Shown: in pieces, positions 1-7,925 of the stretch
How the letters are laid out: every line of letters starts with the position of its first letter
How positions within the stretch are numbered: position 1 is the stretch's first letter
NCBI GenBank assembly: GCA_945897435.1
Contig: CAMDFJ010000010.1
Location: 1-42,633 of the forward strand
Direction: 5' to 3'
Source of the DNA: Candidatus Kuenenia stuttgartensis
Lineage (GTDB): Bacteria; Planctomycetota; Planctomycetia; Pirellulales; UBA1268
DNA length: 42,633 nucleotides
Position numbers and translations under genes: made by a program
The notes under the pieces: generated by a model
What the model saw: only the letters and a program-made list of their open reading frames with translations
Databases searched by the model: none
Told to the model about the DNA's origin: nothing

Positions 1-466
1 CGGCACGCTCGCCGAGCCTGGGATTGATCTCGATCGAGTAGACGGTGGCGACCAGCGGCGCGAGGACTGCAGCCTGGTAGCCGCTCCCGGTGCCGATCTC
101 GAGAACCCGATCCGTCGGCTTCGGCTCCAGTGCCTCGGTCATGAAGGCGACGACATACGTCCCCGAGATGGTCTGCGACTCTCCGATCGGCAGCGCCATG
201 TCGAAGTAGGCGAGCGACCGCTGGGCCGGGCCGACAAACTCGTGCCGCGGCGTGGCCAGCATCGCATCGAGCACCCGACGATCGCTGACGCCGCCTGCCG
301 CGATGTCCTCTCTGACCATCCGCTCACGGGCAGCCAGAAACGGATCGACGGGGTCGGCGGGCGGCTGCGCCAGAGCGACTGCCTGCATCCCGGCCCAAAC
401 AGGCCAGAGCAGCGGGCGGAGACGGCGCCAGATCGCTGAAGCCGATGTCTGACGCAGAGAGTTCAC
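1..466 (-). CDS. pcm: Protein-L-isoaspartate O-methyltransferase, apparently exported (3' end outside window)
   Basis: The first 155 residues are visible. PCMT uses S-adenosylmethionine to methylate isoaspartyl residues in damaged proteins. The core matches the family: a [19 protein letters not shown] stretch, then the SAM-binding [19 protein letters not shown] and [14 protein letters not shown] chose the GTG at 466 because it overlaps the TGA of the upstream FKBP gene (GTGA) and adds a leader with several arginines, a moderately hydrophobic stretch and an ALA-QPP cleavage-like site. The internal ATG at 388 would remove most of that leader. Export of this normally cytosolic enzyme is therefore inferred, and it fits the exported prolyl isomerase directly upstream. 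The C-terminal part of the fold lies beyond the left edge. Confidence 0.9.
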   Translation of the reverse strand, partial: MNSLRQTSASAIWRRLRPLLWPVWAGMQAVALAQPPADPVDPFLAARERMVREDIAAGGVSDRRVLDAMLATPRHEFVGPAQRSLAYFDMALPIGESQTISGTYVVAFMTEALEPKPTDRVLEIGTGSGYQAAVLAPLVATVYSIEINPRLGERA

Positions 467-1242
467 TGGCCACCAATCTTCACCAGCTCGATTTCGAACA
501 CGAGCACCTCGTTTGGCTCGATCACCGGCGGCGACCCCTCTTCCCCGTAGCCGAGTTCCGGCGGAACATAGAGCCGCCAACGCGAACCGACAGGCATCAG
601 CGGCAGGGCCTCCTGCCAGCCCTGCACGACGCCGCGGAGGGGAAACGTGGCAGGCGGCCCGGCGGGGTCGGTCGCATCGAACTCCTTCCCGTCGAGATGC
701 GTGCCACGGTAATGGGTCGAGACTGTGTCAGTCGGGACCGGCTTTGGTCCGCTTCCAGCCTTCAACACCTCATACTGCAGACCGCTGGGAAGCACCGTGA
801 CGCCCGGTTTGGTGGCGTTTGTCTTGAGAAACGCCATTCCCTTCTCGCGGTTGGCCGTCGCCACCTGGCCCATCTGCTTCGCGAAGGCCTCCTGCTTCTC
901 GCGCATCCGGGCCTCGAACCCCTCGAGCACACTCGACAGCTGCTGCTCGTCGAGTTGTGGACGGGCAGCGAGCACCGCATCTGCAAGCCCGCGGGCGAGT
1001 GCCGCGGGATCGACCGGCGGATCGTGATCCTTGAAGTCGGCGGCGATCCGGCCACCGATCCGGAGCCCGAGCGCATAGCCCAGTCGGCCCTCGGGGGTGT
1101 CGATCGCGGACCCTGCATCGGAAACCGGCTCGACCGTTCGCGGGGCGGGAGCCGTTTCGACCGCCAGAAGACTCCCCACCAGACTTCCACTGGCCGCCAG
1201 GGCCAGGATCATCAGGGCCTCGAATCGCCTCTTGGCTGCCAT
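463..1242 (-). CDS. Exported FKBP-type peptidyl-prolyl cis-trans isomerase
   Basis: A 259-residue protein. FKBPs catalyse proline isomerisation and often act as folding helpers. Residues 1-30 form a signal peptide ([19 protein letters not shown]). Residues about 48-145 look like the helical FKBP N-terminal dimerisation domain seen in FkpA/Mip ([28 protein letters not shown]). Residues about 151-257 are the catalytic FKBP domain: [46 protein letters not shown], and the final LGYGEEG and FEIELVKI. The start is preceded by CGGAG about six bases upstream. Its stop overlaps the pcm GTG start, so the two are probably translationally coupled and act together on damaged envelope proteins (inference). 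Confidence 0.93.
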   Translation of the reverse strand: MAAKRRFEALMILALAASGSLVGSLLAVETAPAPRTVEPVSDAGSAIDTPEGRLGYALGLRIGGRIAADFKDHDPPVDPAALARGLADAVLAARPQLDEQQLSSVLEGFEARMREKQEAFAKQMGQVATANREKGMAFLKTNATKPGVTVLPSGLQYEVLKAGSGPKPVPTDTVSTHYRGTHLDGKEFDATDPAGPPATFPLRGVVQGWQEALPLMPVGSRWRLYVPPELGYGEEGSPPVIEPNEVLVFEIELVKIGGQ

Positions 1243-1303
1243 GTCAGACTCCGTTGCGGGTGTCGGGACCTCCGTCAGACGGAAATTCTATCGCTTGGAG
1301 GGG

Positions 1304-2275
1304 TCAATCGTCCTCTCCGGGGCTGACCGAAGCGGCATCCTCAGGCTCGCGGCCGAGTCTGCCCCGTGTCAGTTCGAGGAAGGCGGTTTCGAGATTGACC
1401 TCCGATTCCCTCATCGAGAGGAGACGCTGGCCGTCGGCGACCAGCCGTGCTGCCAGAGGTGAGGGATCGACCACGCCGTCTGCCAAAGCGACAAGAATTT
1501 CGCCGTCGCGCACCGTGACAGCGGCGGCCTCGGCGGCCGACTCGAGCAGGCGGGCGGCAGGCTCCGCCGGGCCGGCGACCCGGAAGCGGATCACCGGCCG
1601 GCCCCTCACCTGGGCGAGCAGATCCTGGACGTTGCCGCAGGCGAGCAGGCGGCCATACTCGATGATGCCGACCCGATTGCAGATGTCGGCGAGTTCCGGA
1701 AGGATGTGGCTCGAGACCAGGATCGTCTTGCCGAGCCCCTGCAACCGCTTGAGCAGCGTCCGCATCTCGATCCGAGCCCGCGGATCGAGTCCGCTGGCAG
1801 GTTCGTCGAGCAGAAGCACCTGCGGATCGTGGAGCAGGACGCGGGCCAGCCCGAGCCGTTGGGTCATGCCGCGGGAGAGGCTCGTCACCAGTTCATCCCG
1901 CTTGACGGTGAGGTCGACCAGTTCCAGCGACCGCTCCGCAACCCGCCTGCGTTCCGGCCCGCCGATCCGGTATGCGGCCGCGAAGAATTCGAGATACTCG
2001 ATCACCCGCATGTCGTCGTAGACGCCGAAGATGTCGGGCATGTAGCCGATGGCCCGGCGGATCTCGCGGGGGTGGGTGTAGATCGAATAGCCGCAGACGT
2101 AGGCCTCGCCCCAGGTCGGCGCGAGGAGCGTCGAGAGGATCCGGATCGTGGTCGTCTTGCCGGCCCCGTTCGGGCCGATGAAGCCGAACAGGTCTCCCTG
2201 CTCGAGTTTCAGATCGAGCGACTCAAGCGCGTTGAAGTCGCCATATTTTTTCGTCAGGTCACGGGTTTCGATCAT
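1304..2275 (-). CDS. ABC transporter ATP-binding protein (GldA/CcmA-like class)
   Basis: A 323-residue nucleotide-binding subunit. Motifs in order: Walker A GPNGAGKTT (34-42), Q-loop region with GYMPD (78-81), signature LSRGMTQR (133-140), Walker B VLLLDEP (153-159), D-loop SGLDP, and a switch histidine in SSHILPEL. The Q-loop glutamine is replaced, as in many GldA-like ATPases. About 100 residues follow the ATPase core, as in the export and gliding ATPases of this class. No conventional permease gene is next to it; the partner may be the two-helix envelope protein just upstream (4509-2320), or it may lie elsewhere. The substrate cannot be told. Confidence 0.92.
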   Translation of the reverse strand: MIETRDLTKKYGDFNALESLDLKLEQGDLFGFIGPNGAGKTTTIRILSTLLAPTWGEAYVCGYSIYTHPREIRRAIGYMPDIFGVYDDMRVIEYLEFFAAAYRIGGPERRRVAERSLELVDLTVKRDELVTSLSRGMTQRLGLARVLLHDPQVLLLDEPASGLDPRARIEMRTLLKRLQGLGKTILVSSHILPELADICNRVGIIEYGRLLACGNVQDLLAQVRGRPVIRFRVAGPAEPAARLLESAAEAAAVTVRDGEILVALADGVVDPSPLAARLVADGQRLLSMRESEVNLETAFLELTRGRLGREPEDAASVSPGEDD

Positions 2276-2319
2276 GGCTGCGGTCGCAGTACTTTGGACG
2301 GGTGGTGGTCGGATTTCGG

Positions 2320-4509
2320 TCAGGGTGCAGAGCGTTGGAGCGGGAGGACGATCCTCCAGAGAGCGGACCGGGGAGGTGTGGAATCCGGATCCAGTCGGCT
2401 GGGGATCTCCTTCCAGAGGGTCGCGGGTGGTCCGCGGCCGACGAGAATCGCCCGGCCGAGTTCGAGCAGCGGCGAAAGATCGAGCCGGGCGAGGCGGCCC
2501 GCCTCCAGTCTGGTGTAGCCGCTGCCGCCGACGGCCGCATGAAACCCGGCCACTTCGAGGATCCGATCGACGTCGGTCGAGCCGCTGTCCCAGCCGGTGG
2601 AGACGTCCCGCTCCCTGCTTGCCGAACGCCGCGTGATGGCTCCCGCCAGCGACCGCGGGCCACGTCCGGCGGCCGGCTCGAAGTGGCCACCGGGATCAAG
2701 CCGCCCCACGTCGTAGAGCCAGCCGGCGTGCAGCAGTCGGCAGTCTTCCAGGGAAAACCCGAGCCGGCTTTCGATCCCTCCTCGCAGCGTGCCCTGCCCC
2801 TCGAGAACCAGAGTCGAGACCACGGGCTCCGACGCCCTGATGCCCGTCTTTCCTGGAGGAGCCGTCCAGCGGGCCTCGAACAGCCTGCTCGACGAGGCAG
2901 CGATCGGCACCTGCTCGAGCCCGGCCAGCGAGCCCACGGAGCGATACTCGCATGCCGCCAGCGACGAATGGCTGACGGCGGCATCGGTGCCGCCGATGCC
3001 GCGGCCGGCCGGCGCGAACCATGACAGCGCGACCTCGGCTCGATCCCTCGGGACCGCGGCCGCCAGATCGATCCTCGCATTCTGGGGCGACCAGATGCCC
3101 GTGTAGGAGAAGCCTCGGCTCAAGCCGGTCACCGAGTCGACGTCGACCAGATCGGCCCGGGAAGACCGCCAGCCTTCCCCCTTCCATGCCAGTGCCGTGG
3201 TCAGTGAGAGCCCTGTGAAGACCGCGACCAGCAGCGGAAGCGTGAGCCAGGACAGCCAGGGTCGTCCGGCGAGCCGCGTCACGACGAACCAGTCGAGCGG
3301 ATAAAGGCAGCAGACGTAGAGTAGTCCGAGACCGGCGATGATCTCGAACGGAACCGCCGCAACGCCCGGAAAATGGTCGAGCGCCATCCGCAGCTGCGCG
3401 GCAAGATCGACCGCGTCGCTCCGCCCCCCCCCTGCCCTTGCGGCGCGACCGCTGACCCGGGCATCGAGAAGCTCGACGAGCAGCGTGTCGGTTCCCTGCC
3501 AGTTTCGAAACCCGTCGCGGTCGAGGTCGATGCCGATCCAGGTCACCGTGCCGAATCCGTGGGCCGAACGCACGACCAGCGGAAGATCGGTCGCCACCCG
3601 TCCGTCGAAGGCCTCGATCAGACCGTCGAGTTCTGCGGCATCGGCCAGCAGCGGCACCTCCAGCCCGGCGAGCGCCGCCTTCTCCAGCGGCCGTCCGGCG
3701 CGGCCATAGGTCTCGAGCGCGGCCGATCGCCTCAGCGGCACGAGCCGGGCAACCTTCCCCGGCCGGCCCGGCGGCCCCGGCAGCCAGCGGAGGGCGGGCG
3801 AGCCGGCGGCGTCCAGATCAGCCGCAGACGCTCCGGCGACGAACACCAGCCTGCCACCGGAGCGAACCCAGCCGTCGATCGCCTCGATGGTCGCGGCGAG
3901 CAAGGCCTGCTGCTGCCGATCGCCGTCCTTCAGTCGCAGCGAACCGCCACAGACGATGATCCCGTCGACGCTGTCAAAATCGAGGGCGGAGATTCCCGCG
4001 GCCTTTCCGGCAACGGCCAGCGGGCTGGCCGAGACGATCCGGGTCCGGCCACCCTCCTCGCCCGCAAGGAGCCGTGCAGCCCGGTCGGCGGCCGGAAGAT
4101 CGCCGAGGACGAGCAGCATCCGTTCCCGTGAATCGATCGGCGCAGGAAGCGTGATCGGCAACCCGCCGCCGAGTTGTCCCTCCGACTGCTCGAGCATCAG
4201 GCTTGCGTTCGGACGGCCAAACCGCACCCGGAACCGCCGGCACCCGTCACCCGCATCATCCGGGACAGCCGGCATCCGCACCGGCTGGCCATCCGGATCC
4301 TCGACCCAGACCGCGTTCGGCAAGGCTGCCGCCGGCCGTTCTCGAGACGATACGACCAGGGGCGTCCAGGCGCCGGTCCGGTAGACGCCCTCGATCCCCA
4401 CCCGCACGTCGAACTGCCCCGCTGCCTCCACCGGCACGACGCCGACGCAGGCGAGGACGACCGCGAAGGCTGCCATCAGCCCGGACGGCCAACGCCGGGC
4501 CTCGATCAT
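2320..4509 (-). CDS. Envelope protein with signal peptide, GATase1-like domain and two central TM helices
   Basis: A 729-residue protein of unknown function. The ATG at 4509 overlaps the TGA of the MazG-like gene (ATGA). A signal peptide covers residues 1-30 (MIEARRWPSGLMAAFAVVLA, then VEAAGQFDV). A beta-rich exported region follows. Next comes a Rossmann-like segment around DFDSVDGIIVCGGS and DGWVRSGGRLVFVAGA that resembles the class I glutamine-amidotransferase-like fold found in envelope proteins; no catalytic Cys motif is evident. Two hydrophobic helices (FEIIAGLGLLYVCCLYPLDW and WLTLPLLVAVFTGLSLTTAL) precede a second soluble domain. Being followed by an ABC ATPase after 44 bp suggests a GldG-like accessory role (inference). 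Confidence 0.75.
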   Translation of the reverse strand: MIEARRWPSGLMAAFAVVLACVGVVPVEAAGQFDVRVGIEGVYRTGAWTPLVVSSRERPAAALPNAVWVEDPDGQPVRMPAVPDDAGDGCRRFRVRFGRPNASLMLEQSEGQLGGGLPITLPAPIDSRERMLLVLGDLPAADRAARLLAGEEGGRTRIVSASPLAVAGKAAGISALDFDSVDGIIVCGGSLRLKDGDRQQQALLAATIEAIDGWVRSGGRLVFVAGASAADLDAAGSPALRWLPGPPGRPGKVARLVPLRRSAALETYGRAGRPLEKAALAGLEVPLLADAAELDGLIEAFDGRVATDLPLVVRSAHGFGTVTWIGIDLDRDGFRNWQGTDTLLVELLDARVSGRAARAGGGRSDAVDLAAQLRMALDHFPGVAAVPFEIIAGLGLLYVCCLYPLDWFVVTRLAGRPWLSWLTLPLLVAVFTGLSLTTALAWKGEGWRSSRADLVDVDSVTGLSRGFSYTGIWSPQNARIDLAAAVPRDRAEVALSWFAPAGRGIGGTDAAVSHSSLAACEYRSVGSLAGLEQVPIAASSSRLFEARWTAPPGKTGIRASEPVVSTLVLEGQGTLRGGIESRLGFSLEDCRLLHAGWLYDVGRLDPGGHFEPAAGRGPRSLAGAITRRSASRERDVSTGWDSGSTDVDRILEVAGFHAAVGGSGYTRLEAGRLARLDLSPLLELGRAILVGRGPPATLWKEIPSRLDPDSTPPRSALWRIVLPLQRSAP

Positions 4510-4832
4510 GGCTTCTCCGCGTCGGGGCAGGTGCAGGCCCGCTGGCCACAGCCCGGGCATCCGGCGCCGTACTTTTGGCCGATCGCGTCCTGCAGGTCGA
4601 CATCGACGACATTCGCGATCGTCGCCAGCCAGGCGAGCACGTCGGCAAACTCGAGGGCCAGTTCCTCCTTCGTCCGCTCGTCCCGCCGATCACCGCTGAC
4701 GTGGGTTCGCAGCGCCGACGCCAGTTCGCCGATCTCCTCGCTCAGCCACATGAAGGTGCCCTCGACGCCGCGGGCCGCGTCCTTGTCGTGGTACATCTCG
4801 CGGATCAGGGTCTGAAATTCCCGCAGTGTCAT
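4506..4832 (-). CDS. MazG-like nucleotide pyrophosphohydrolase with C-terminal cysteine cluster
   Basis: A protein of 108 residues from the ATG at 4832, which overlaps the TGA of the metal-efflux gene (ATGA). An upstream in-frame start at 4874 would lie inside czcA and is less likely. MazG-type all-alpha NTP pyrophosphatases hydrolyse (d)NTPs to NMP and pyrophosphate using Mg2+ held by an EExxE...ExxD motif. Here SEEIGEL and ELALEFADVLAWL supply those acidic residues. The tail CPGCGQRACTCPDAEKP has four cysteines in a CxxC plus CxC arrangement, suggesting a small zinc site. The true substrate is unknown. The stop overlaps the next gene's start, giving a chain of coupled genes. Confidence 0.85.
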   Translation of the reverse strand: MTLREFQTLIREMYHDKDAARGVEGTFMWLSEEIGELASALRTHVSGDRRDERTKEELALEFADVLAWLATIANVVDVDLQDAIGQKYGAGCPGCGQRACTCPDAEKP

Positions 4833-7800
4833 GCTGAATGGCCCCCAGGTTCGTTCGAACGTGGTGCAAACCACGGATAGATCGCCGGCACGACGAACGC
4901 CGTGAGCAGCGTGGAAGTCACGATACCGCCGATCACGACCGTCGCCAGAGGCTGCTGGATTTCAGCCCCGGCACTGGTCGCCATCGCCATCGGCAGAAAC
5001 CCGAGGCTGGCAACCAGGGCGGTCATCAGCACCGGACGGATCCGGACCTCAGCCGTGGCAATCGCGGCATCCCGGGCAGCCAGCCCTCCCTTCCGCGCAT
5101 GCTCGGCCCCGGCGACCCAGACGAGGCCGTTGAGGACGGCAACGCCAAACAGCGCCACAAACCCGACGCCAGCCGCGATCGAAAAAGGCATGCCGCGGAT
5201 CGCCAGCGCCGCGATGCCGCCCGAAGCGGCGACGGGCACTGCAAAGAAGATCAGTGCGGCGAGGCGGAACGACTTGAAGCTCGTATAGAGCAGCATCGCG
5301 ATCAGCCCGAGAACGAGCGGGGTGATGAGCATCAGCCGGCGGGCGGCGGAGAGCAGGTTCTCGAAGTCGCCCCCCCAACGGATCGAATAGCCGACCGGCA
5401 TCTGGACCCGCGACTGCACCAGACGTTGGGCCTCGCTGACGAAACCGGCGACATCCCTGCCGCGGACATTGGCCGAGACGAACGTTCGGCGGCGGGAGTT
5501 TTCGTGCTCGATCGAGGGTGGGCTCTCCTCGAGCAGAACGTCGGCCAGTTCACCGAGCGGAACCGGTCTGCCGCCCGCCGCGCCGACGGGGATCTGCGGC
5601 ACGCGGTCGACGTTCTCCCGCCAGTCGGGCGGGAACTTCACGATCAGCGGAAACCGCGGCCGCCCCTCGAAAATGTCGCCGACCTGGATTCCGCCCATCG
5701 CCGACACGGTTCGCATCACCTCAACGCCGTCGATGCCGTGCCTGGCGAGCTGGTCGGGGCGGGCGTCGACCCGGAGCGTCGGGACGTTCGCCTGCCAGTC
5801 GGCCCGCACGTCGACGGCGCCGGGGATCTCCCGCAGGACCGTTTCGATCTGCTTGCCGATTCCGCCGAGCGTATCGAGGTCGTCACCGTAGACCAGAACC
5901 GCGACGTCTGCCTTGACGCCGGCGACGAGTTCGTCGACCCGCATCTCGATCGGCTGGCTGAAGCCGAAGTTCGCGCCGGGAATGGCCCCGGCGAGGGCCT
6001 TCGACATCCGCTCCACGAGGTCGTCCCGGCTGACATTGGCGGGCCACTGCCGCCTGGGCTTGAGCATCACCCAGACGTCGGTCTGCTGAACACCCATGAC
6101 GTCGTTGGCGATCTCGGGCCGACCGGTCTTGCTGAACACGGTCCGGACCTCCGGGAAGGCCAGCAGCAATTTTTCGATCGTGGTCGTCATCGGCACGGAG
6201 TCTTCGAGCGTGGCGCTCGGCAGCCGATTGACCTCGACGAGCAGGTCTCCCTCGTCGAGCCGCGGCATGAACTCGGCGCCAAGCCTCGCCGCCAGCGGCA
6301 CGCTCGCTGCCACGAGTCCCGCCGCACAGAGCGAGACGAAGACGGGATGAAAGACCGCCAGACGGGCGAGAGGCTGGTAGAGACGGTGAAAGACCCGCAT
6401 CAGGAAGGGCTCCTGATCCTCCTCGCGGGAAAGCACCGTCGCCGCGAGCACCGGCATCAGCGTCAGCGAGATCAGCAGCGATCCGGCCAGGGCAAACAGC
6501 ACCGTCAGCGCCATCGGCCGGAAGAGTTTTCCCTCGGTCCCCTCGAGAAACAGGATCGGCAGGTAGACGATCGCGATGATCAATTCGCCGAACATCGTCG
6601 GCCCGCGGACCTCGATCGCCGCATCGCGGACGACGGCCAGTTTCGACGCCGTCGGGGGGGCGAGGCCGAGCCGGCGGACGCAGTTCTCGACCATGATCAC
6701 CGAACTGTCGACGACGAGTCCGAAGTCGATCGCGCCGAGGCTCATCAGGCTCGCCGAGATGCCGGTGGCCCACATCAGATTGGCGGCAAAGAGCATCGAA
6801 AGGGGAATCGCCAGCGAGACGATCAGTCCGGCTCGGATGTTGCCGAGGAGGATCAGCAGCACGCCCACCACGAGCAGCCCGCCCTCGGCGAGGTTGTGGA
6901 GCACGGTGTCGAGCGTTCGGGCGATAAGATCGGAGCGGTCGTAGATCAGGTCGATCTCGACCCCGGGCGGGAGCGTCTGGCGGAGCGTCTCGAGCCGTTC
7001 CTTCGCCGCCTCCACGACGCGGCGACCGTTCTCGCCGCGGACCATCATCACCATGCCGGTGACGATCTCTCCCTTGCCGTCGCGGGTGGCGGCCCCCTGC
7101 CGCACGAGCGGCGCCACCGTCACCTCCCCGATGTCACGAATCAGCACCGGCACGCCGCCGGGCGGGCTGCGGACGACGACCTGCTCGATATCACGCACAT
7201 CGTGGAGAAGCGACTGTCCGCGAATGAACCGCTGCTCCCCGTTCTTGACGATGTAGCCGCCGCCGGCGCTCGTATTGTTGCGGTCGAGTGCCTCGAGAAC
7301 TTCGCCGAGCGAAACGCCCCGCGAGGCAATCAGGTCGGGGTTGACGCGGACCTCATAGCTCTTGGCATGGCCACCATGGCTGTTGATGTCGGTCACCCCG
7401 GAGACTTCCCTCATCGCCGGCGCGATCTCCCACTCGAGCAGGCTGCGGAGGTCCATCAGCGATTTGCCCCGGCCGCGAAGCTCGAATTGGAGGATCTCCC
7501 CGAGGGCTGTGCTGAGGGTGCCCAGCTTGGGGTCGCCGTGGCCCATCGACATCCGCGACTTCGCCTCGGGCAGCCGCTCCGCCACGAGCTGGCGGGCGCG
7601 GAAGATGTCGGTGCCCTCGCGAAAGACGACGGTGACCAGCGAAATGCCAAACCGGGAAAGACTCCGCACCTCCTCCACGTCGGGCAGGCCGCTGACGGCG
7701 AGTTCGACCGGGTAGGTGATGTAGCGCTCGACCTCGAGCGGCGAGAGCGTGCCCGCCTCGGTGACCACCTGGACCTGGATGTTCACCAGATCCGGCACCG

Positions 7801-7912
7801 CATCGACGGGAATCCGGGTCGCCGAGTAGACGCCCCCCACGGCCAGCAGGACGAACAGCGCGATCACGAGCACACGGTTCGACAGCGACCACTCGATCAG
7901 ACCAGAAAGCAC
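4829..7912 (-). CDS. czcA: CzcA-family heavy-metal/proton antiporter (RND inner-membrane pump)
   Basis: About 1027 residues, the normal size for an HME-RND pump. It exports divalent metal cations in exchange for protons. I chose the GTG at 7912 because AGCGGAGG lies about seven bases upstream and because N-terminal LSGLIEWSLSNRVLVIALFV matches the family; an in-frame ATG at 7954 would overlap the upstream gene. The first helix is followed by the porter domain; the TM4 motif DFGLVVDSSVIMVEN carries the acidic residues D396, D402 and E409 expected of the proton relay in the divalent-metal subgroup rather than the Cu/Ag subgroup. A second periplasmic domain and helices to AFVVPAIYPWF complete it. 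The fusion protein is upstream; no outer-membrane factor is in the window. Confidence 0.93.
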   Translation of the reverse strand: MLSGLIEWSLSNRVLVIALFVLLAVGGVYSATRIPVDAVPDLVNIQVQVVTEAGTLSPLEVERYITYPVELAVSGLPDVEEVRSLSRFGISLVTVVFREGTDIFRARQLVAERLPEAKSRMSMGHGDPKLGTLSTALGEILQFELRGRGKSLMDLRSLLEWEIAPAMREVSGVTDINSHGGHAKSYEVRVNPDLIASRGVSLGEVLEALDRNNTSAGGGYIVKNGEQRFIRGQSLLHDVRDIEQVVVRSPPGGVPVLIRDIGEVTVAPLVRQGAATRDGKGEIVTGMVMMVRGENGRRVVEAAKERLETLRQTLPPGVEIDLIYDRSDLIARTLDTVLHNLAEGGLLVVGVLLILLGNIRAGLIVSLAIPLSMLFAANLMWATGISASLMSLGAIDFGLVVDSSVIMVENCVRRLGLAPPTASKLAVVRDAAIEVRGPTMFGELIIAIVYLPILFLEGTEGKLFRPMALTVLFALAGSLLISLTLMPVLAATVLSREEDQEPFLMRVFHRLYQPLARLAVFHPVFVSLCAAGLVAASVPLAARLGAEFMPRLDEGDLLVEVNRLPSATLEDSVPMTTTIEKLLLAFPEVRTVFSKTGRPEIANDVMGVQQTDVWVMLKPRRQWPANVSRDDLVERMSKALAGAIPGANFGFSQPIEMRVDELVAGVKADVAVLVYGDDLDTLGGIGKQIETVLREIPGAVDVRADWQANVPTLRVDARPDQLARHGIDGVEVMRTVSAMGGIQVGDIFEGRPRFPLIVKFPPDWRENVDRVPQIPVGAAGGRPVPLGELADVLLEESPPSIEHENSRRRTFVSANVRGRDVAGFVSEAQRLVQSRVQMPVGYSIRWGGDFENLLSAARRLMLITPLVLGLIAMLLYTSFKSFRLAALIFFAVPVAASGGIAALAIRGMPFSIAAGVGFVALFGVAVLNGLVWVAGAEHARKGGLAARDAAIATAEVRIRPVLMTALVASLGFLPMAMATSAGAEIQQPLATVVIGGIVTSTLLTAFVVPAIYPWFAPRSNEPGGHSA

Positions 7913-7925
7913 CGTGGGCCTCCGC

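Noticed and set aside
139-327. Minus-strand 62-aa frame at the left edge
   Set aside because: It is out of frame with the clear PCMT coding sequence on the same strand and has no family match.
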